Source: Nocardia bovistercoris
Lineage (GTDB): Bacteria > Actinomycetota > Actinomycetes > Mycobacteriales > Mycobacteriaceae
Reading direction: 5' to 3'
DNA: 64,000 nt
NCBI RefSeq assembly: GCF_015674855.1
Contig: NZ_JADMLG010000010.1
Span: 248,001 to 312,000, forward strand
Positions within the stretch are counted from its first letter, which is position 1. Each line of letters opens with the position of its first letter. Both the position numbers and the translations under genes were made by a program. The notes under the pieces were generated by a model that worked only from the letters and a program-made list of their open reading frames with translations, searched no databases and was not told the origin of the DNA. Below are positions 25,101 to 31,100 of this stretch, piece after piece.

Positions 25101-28100
25101 AAGGCGTGGTCGTCAGCCATGCGGCGGTGCTCAACCAGGTGGCGTGGCTGTCGGACAGGTTCGCCGTCTCGCCCGAGGACGCGGTGCTGTTCAAGACGCC
25201 GTTCACCTTCGATGTGTCGGTATGGGAACTGTTGTGCCCGTTGATCCGCGGCGCACGGCTGGTCGTGGCCGCCGACGGCGGTCACCGCGATCCCGCGTAC
25301 CTGGTCCGCGTCATCGAGGCACATCGGGTCACGATGGTGTCGTTCGTGCCGTCGATGCTCGCGGCCTTCGTCGATGGACTGGCGCCGGGCCGGTGTGCGT
25401 CGCTGCGTGCGATTCTGGCCGCGGGGGAGGAGCTGCCGGTGGGCGCCGTCGTGCGCGCCCGCGCCGCGCTGCCCGGCACGCGGGTGCACAATCTCTACGG
25501 CCCCACCGAATACACCGTGCACGCCACCGAGGCGGCGCTGGACGGCGAGGTCGGCCACGTCGCTCCGATCGGATCTCCGGTGTGGAACACGCGGGCGTAT
25601 GTCCTCGACGACAGACTTCGCGTCGTCCCGGTCGGCGTCGCCGGTGAACTGTATCTCGCGGGCGTGCAGGTCGCGCGCGGCTATCACCGGCAGCCGGTGC
25701 TCACCGCAGGGCGGTTCGTCGCCGATCCGTTCGAGACCGGGCAGCGGATGTACCGGACCGGCGACATCGCGCGCAGGCGGTCAACGGGACAGCTGGAGTT
25801 TCTCGGGCGCGGCGATCTGCAGATCAAGGTGCGGGGATCGCGAGTCGAGACGGGCGAGATCGATGCCGCGCTGACAGCACACGACGAGGTCGGATTCGCG
25901 GTGACACTGGGCCGCGCCGACGCAGGCGGTGTGGTGTCGGTCGTCTCGTATGTGGTCGCCGCGGCCGGGCATACGATCGATCCGACCGCGCTGCGGAGAT
26001 CCCTGGCCGAGCGGTTGCCCGCGTTCATGGTGCCCGCCGCCGTCACCGTGCTGGACGCGCTGCCGTTGTCGCAGGCGGGCAAGGTCGATCGAAAGGCGCT
26101 GCCGGAGCCGGTGTTCGCGTCCGCGCCGTTCCGTGCCCCGCACACCGAGCCGGAGCGGCGACTGGCGGAGATCTTCGCCGAGGTGCTCGGCGTCGGCCGC
26201 GTCGGTCTCGATGACGACTTCTTCGATCTGGGCGGGCATTCGCTGACGGCGACCAAGCTGGTCGGCCGGATTCGCGCCGGGTTCGATGCCGAGATCCCCA
26301 TCCGTGCGGTCTTCGCGCACCCGACCGTGGCCGGGTTGGCCGCGGCGCTGGCACGGGCGACGGCGCGGCGCGAAGCCTTGGCCCCGCAGTCGCGACCGAC
26401 ACGGATCCCGCTGTCCTACGCGCAATCTCGGCTGTGGTTCATCCACCGCTACGATGGCCCGTCGGCGACCTACAACATTCCCTTGGCGGTGCGCGTCACC
26501 GGTGCGCTCGACATGGTCGCCCTCACCGCCGCTTTCGGTGATGTGATCGCCAGGCACGAGAGCCTGCGCACGATCTTCGGCGCCGACGACGGTGTCGCGT
26601 ATCAGCGGATACTGCCCGCCGATTCGGTCGACTTCGATCCGCCGCTGGTCGATGTCGCACCGCGAGAGCTGGCTTCGGCGGTCGCCGGGGCGACAGCCCA
26701 CCCATTCGACCTGGCACACGAGATTCCTTTGCGGGCGACGGTCTTCCGCTGCGCGCCGGGGGAACACGTGCTGTCGGTGGTGCTGCACCATATCGCCGGT
26801 GACGGCTGGTCGACCACGCCGCTGATCCGTGATCTGGCCATCGCCTACGCCGCGCGGCACGCCGGGGACGAGCCCGGTTGGGCCCCGCTTCCGGTCCAGT
26901 ACGCCGACTACACGCTGTGGCAGCGTCGGATACTCGGGGAGGAGGACGATCCGGAGAGCCTGCTTTCGGCCCAATTGAACTATTGGCGAGGGGAATTGGC
27001 CGACCTCCCGGAGTGCGTCGCACTGCCGACCGACCGGTCCCGCCCCGCGGTGGCGAGCAATCGCGGCGACCGTGTCCCGATCACGATCGACGCCACCCGG
27101 TACGCCGCGATCACCGAACTCGCGCGCACGCGTCGAGTGACGGTGTCGATGGTGCTCCAGGCCGCATTGGCGGTGCTCCTGCACAAGCTCGGCGGGGGCG
27201 ATGACATCGCGATCGGCAACCCGATCGCCGGACGCACCGACGAGGCCATGACGGAGCTGGTCGGCTTCTTCGTCAACACCTGGGTGCTGCGGGTCGACCT
27301 GTCCGGCGATCCGACATTCGACGAGGTGCTCGCCATGGTTCGGGACAAGGCGCTCGGGGCCTACGAGCATCAGGACGCGCCGTTCGAGCGGCTGGTGGAA
27401 CTGCTCAACCCACAGCGCTCGACCGCCCACCACCCGATCTTCCAGGTGTCGTTCGCCTGGCAGAACACCACACCGCCCGCTCTCGACGTCCCTGACCTGC
27501 GATTGACGCCGCTGCCCGTGCCGACCGGCACCGCGAAGTTCGACCTGTTCTTCGAACTCGGTGAGCAGGTCGGTGCGGATGCCGGGGACGCTCCGGCGAT
27601 CATCGGATCGATCGAGTACGCGACCGATCTGTACGACCGGGCGACCGTGGAAACGACCGCGGCGCGGTTCGCGCGCTTGCTCGAACTCGTCACCGCGGAC
27701 GCGACCGCGTCCATCGGTCGCCACGACCTGGTCGAGCACACCGAGCGTGAATTGGTGCTGCGCACCTGGAACGCCACGACGACGCCGCTGCCGAATCTGT
27801 CACTGCCGCAACTGTTCACCCGTCAGGCGGAGCTGACCCCGGACGCCGTCGCGGTCGTCGCCGTCGACGCCGAGCTGTCCTACCGGGAGCTGAACCGCCG
27901 CGCGAACCGATTCGCGCGGATACTACACGACGCGGGCGTCGGCACGGAAACGATTGTCGCGGTGTGTCTGCCGCGCTCGGCCCGACTCGTCGTCACGGTA
28001 CTTGCGGTGCTGAAAGCGGGCGCCGCCTACCTGCCGGTCGATCCGAACTACCCGAGTGAACGGACCGGATACCTGCTCGCCGACGCCGACCCGCACCTGA

Positions 28101-31100
28101 TCGTCACCGACACCGCGGGCGCGACGAGCCTGGCGCCGACCTCCCACCCCCGGATCGACCTGGACGCACTCGACTACGACGATGTCCTCGATCACGATCC
28201 CGAAATCGTCGTCCACCCCGACCAACTCGCCTACGTGATGTACACCTCCGGTTCGACGGGCAGGCCGAAGGGAGTCATGACAACCCACCGAGCCGTCGCG
28301 GCGCTCGCCCTCGACCGCTGCTGGCGCGGCGGCGCGCACCGGCGCGTGTCGGTGCATTCCTCGTCGGCGTTCGACGCCTCGACCTACGAACTGTGGGTGC
28401 CGCTGCTGTCCGGCGGCGCGGCGGTGGTTGCCGCGCCGGGACCGGTCGACCTCGCCCGGCTCGGTGCGACGATCGCCGTCGGAAGTGTGACCGGATTGTT
28501 CCTCACCACGTCGCTGTTCGGCCTACTGGCCGACACCGCGCCCGAGGCGCTCGCCCGCGCCGAGGAGGTCTGGGTCGGCGGCGAGGAATTCCCGGCCGCC
28601 GCGCTCGGCAGAGTCCACGCCGCCTGCCCGGAGACGAGGATCGTGAACGGCTACGGTCCGACCGAGACGACGACTTTCGCCACCCGCTGGTCCGGCCCCG
28701 CCGCCGACGGCCGTGTCCCGATCGGCGTGCCGCTGGACAACGTGCAGGTGCGGGTGCTCGATGCGGCGCTGCGTCCGGCGCCGATCGGTGTCGGCGGCGA
28801 GTTATACATTGCCGGAACACATCTGGCCCGCGGATACCTGCGCGGACCGACGACGACCGCGGACCGTTTCGTCGCCGACCCGTTCGGCGAGGACGGGGCG
28901 AGGATGTACCGCACCGGCGACCTCGTGCGCTGGACGCGGGCCGCGGCGCTGGAGTATCTCGGCCGCGCCGACGAGCAGGTCAAGGTCCGCGGTTTCCGGA
29001 TCGAACCGGGCGAGGTCGAGGCGGCGCTCACCGCGCATCCGGCCGTGGCCCGTGCGGCGGTGATCGCCCGCGACGATCCGGCCGGTGCGGCGAAACAGCT
29101 GGTCGGTTACGCCGTCCTCGATCCGGAGGCGGCGATGCGGCGCGATCGAGCGCTGGAGGACGAATTGGTCGGGCAGTGGCGGCAGGTCTACCACGACCTC
29201 GCCTCGGGGGCGGGCCACTACGCGAGTGATTCCGGCACAGGCGAATTCGGCGCGGACTTCTCCGGATGGAACTCGAGCTACACCGGAGCGCCGATCGACG
29301 CCGCGCAGATGCGCGAATGGCAGGCCGCGACGGTGGCCCGCATCCGGGCGCTGCGGCCGAACCGGGTTCTCGAGATCGGTGTGGGGTCCGGGCTGCTGCT
29401 GTCGCGGCTCGCCCCGGACTGTGCCGAGTACTGGGCCACCGATTTCTCGGCCACGTCGATCGAGATCCTCACCGCCCGCCTGCGCGAGCACGCACGGGAC
29501 TGGGTGCGGCGGGTCCGGTTGCGGGTGCAGCCCGCCGATGTGGTTGACGGTCTTCCCGGGAGCCGGTTCGACACCATCGTGCTGAACTCGGTGATCCAAT
29601 ACTTCCCGAATCCCGGCTACCTGCTCGACGTGATCGAGAACGCGATGCGCCTGCTCGCGCCGGGCGGCGCCCTGTTCCTCGGCGACGTGCGAAACTACGC
29701 GCTGCTGCGCGAATTCGCCACCGGAGTCCAGTCGGCCGAGGCCGCCGACACCGAGACCGTCGCGGTCGTGCGTGACCGCGTCCGCCGCGAGATCGCCGCG
29801 GAACAGGAACTGTTGGCGGCGCCGGAGTTCTTCGTCGCCGCCGCCGCACGGATCGACGCGATCGGCGGCGTCGACATCCAACTGAAATCCGGCGGGTTCG
29901 ACAACGAGCTGAGTCGGTACCGCTACGACATCGTCCTGCACAAGACGCCGACACCGGTGCACTCGCTCGCCGACCTGCCCGGCGTCGCGTGGAGCGAACT
30001 CGACGGCATCGACGGTCTGCGCGCCCGAGTCGCCACGCTCGACGGGCCGGGACTGCGCGTGACCGGGGTCCCGCACGCGGGCATCATGCCCGACCTCGCG
30101 CTCGCGCGGGCACTCCGGTCGGCCGACGCACGGTCCGACGTCGCCGCGGTGCGCAACGCGGTGCGGGTCGAGTCCGGCGTCTGGCCGCACGACTGCCTCG
30201 ACGCGGGCAGGCGAACGGGCTATCGAGTCGCGGTGACACCGTCGCCCACGCCGGGGCGGATGGACATCGTGTTGGCCGCCGTCGCCGACGGCGCCGCCTG
30301 CACCGACCTCTACCGGCCCGCCGCGACGATCGGCACGGCGGCCGATCACGTCAACGATCCGGGTGCGAGCCGCCGCACCGCCGAGATCCGCGAGTTCCTC
30401 GCCGGTCGGCTCCCCGAATTCATGGTGCCCGCCGCGATCGTGATCCTCGACGAGCTTCCGCTCACGGTGAACGGCAAACTCGACCGAAGGGCCCTGCCGA
30501 CACCGGAATTCGTCGGCGGCACGCACAGAGCGCCCCGAACCGATGTCGAGAAGACCTTGGTGGCACTGTATTCCGAAGTTCTGGGTACCGCGTCGGTCGG
30601 CATCGACGACGATTTCTTCCAGCTCGGCGGGCATTCCCTGCTGGCGACCAGATTGGTCGGCGCCATTCGCGCTCGGCTCGGTGTCGAGGTACCGGTGCGC
30701 ACGATCTTCCAGGCGCCGACCGTCGCGGAATTGGCGCCGCGGCTGTCGGATGACGCGGCGGCCGAAGGCGCGGATCCGTTCGCGCCCATCCTGCCGATCC
30801 GCGCGGGCGGATCCGGCGCGCCGCTGTGGTGTGTCCATCCGGGCGGCGGCCTCGGCTGGTGTTACCAGGGACTCGCCGACCACGTGATCGACCGCCCGGT
30901 CTTCGGCATCCAGGCGCGCGGCCTCGACGGCATGACCCCGGTGGCGGAGTCGATGGCCGAACTCGTCGCCGACTACGTCGACCGAATTCTCACCGCCCAG
31001 CCGACCGGCCCGTTCCACCTGCTCGGCTGGTCGTTCGGCGGTACCGCCGCGCACGCGATCGCCGTCGAATTGCAGAGCCGGGGCCACGATATCGCGCTGC

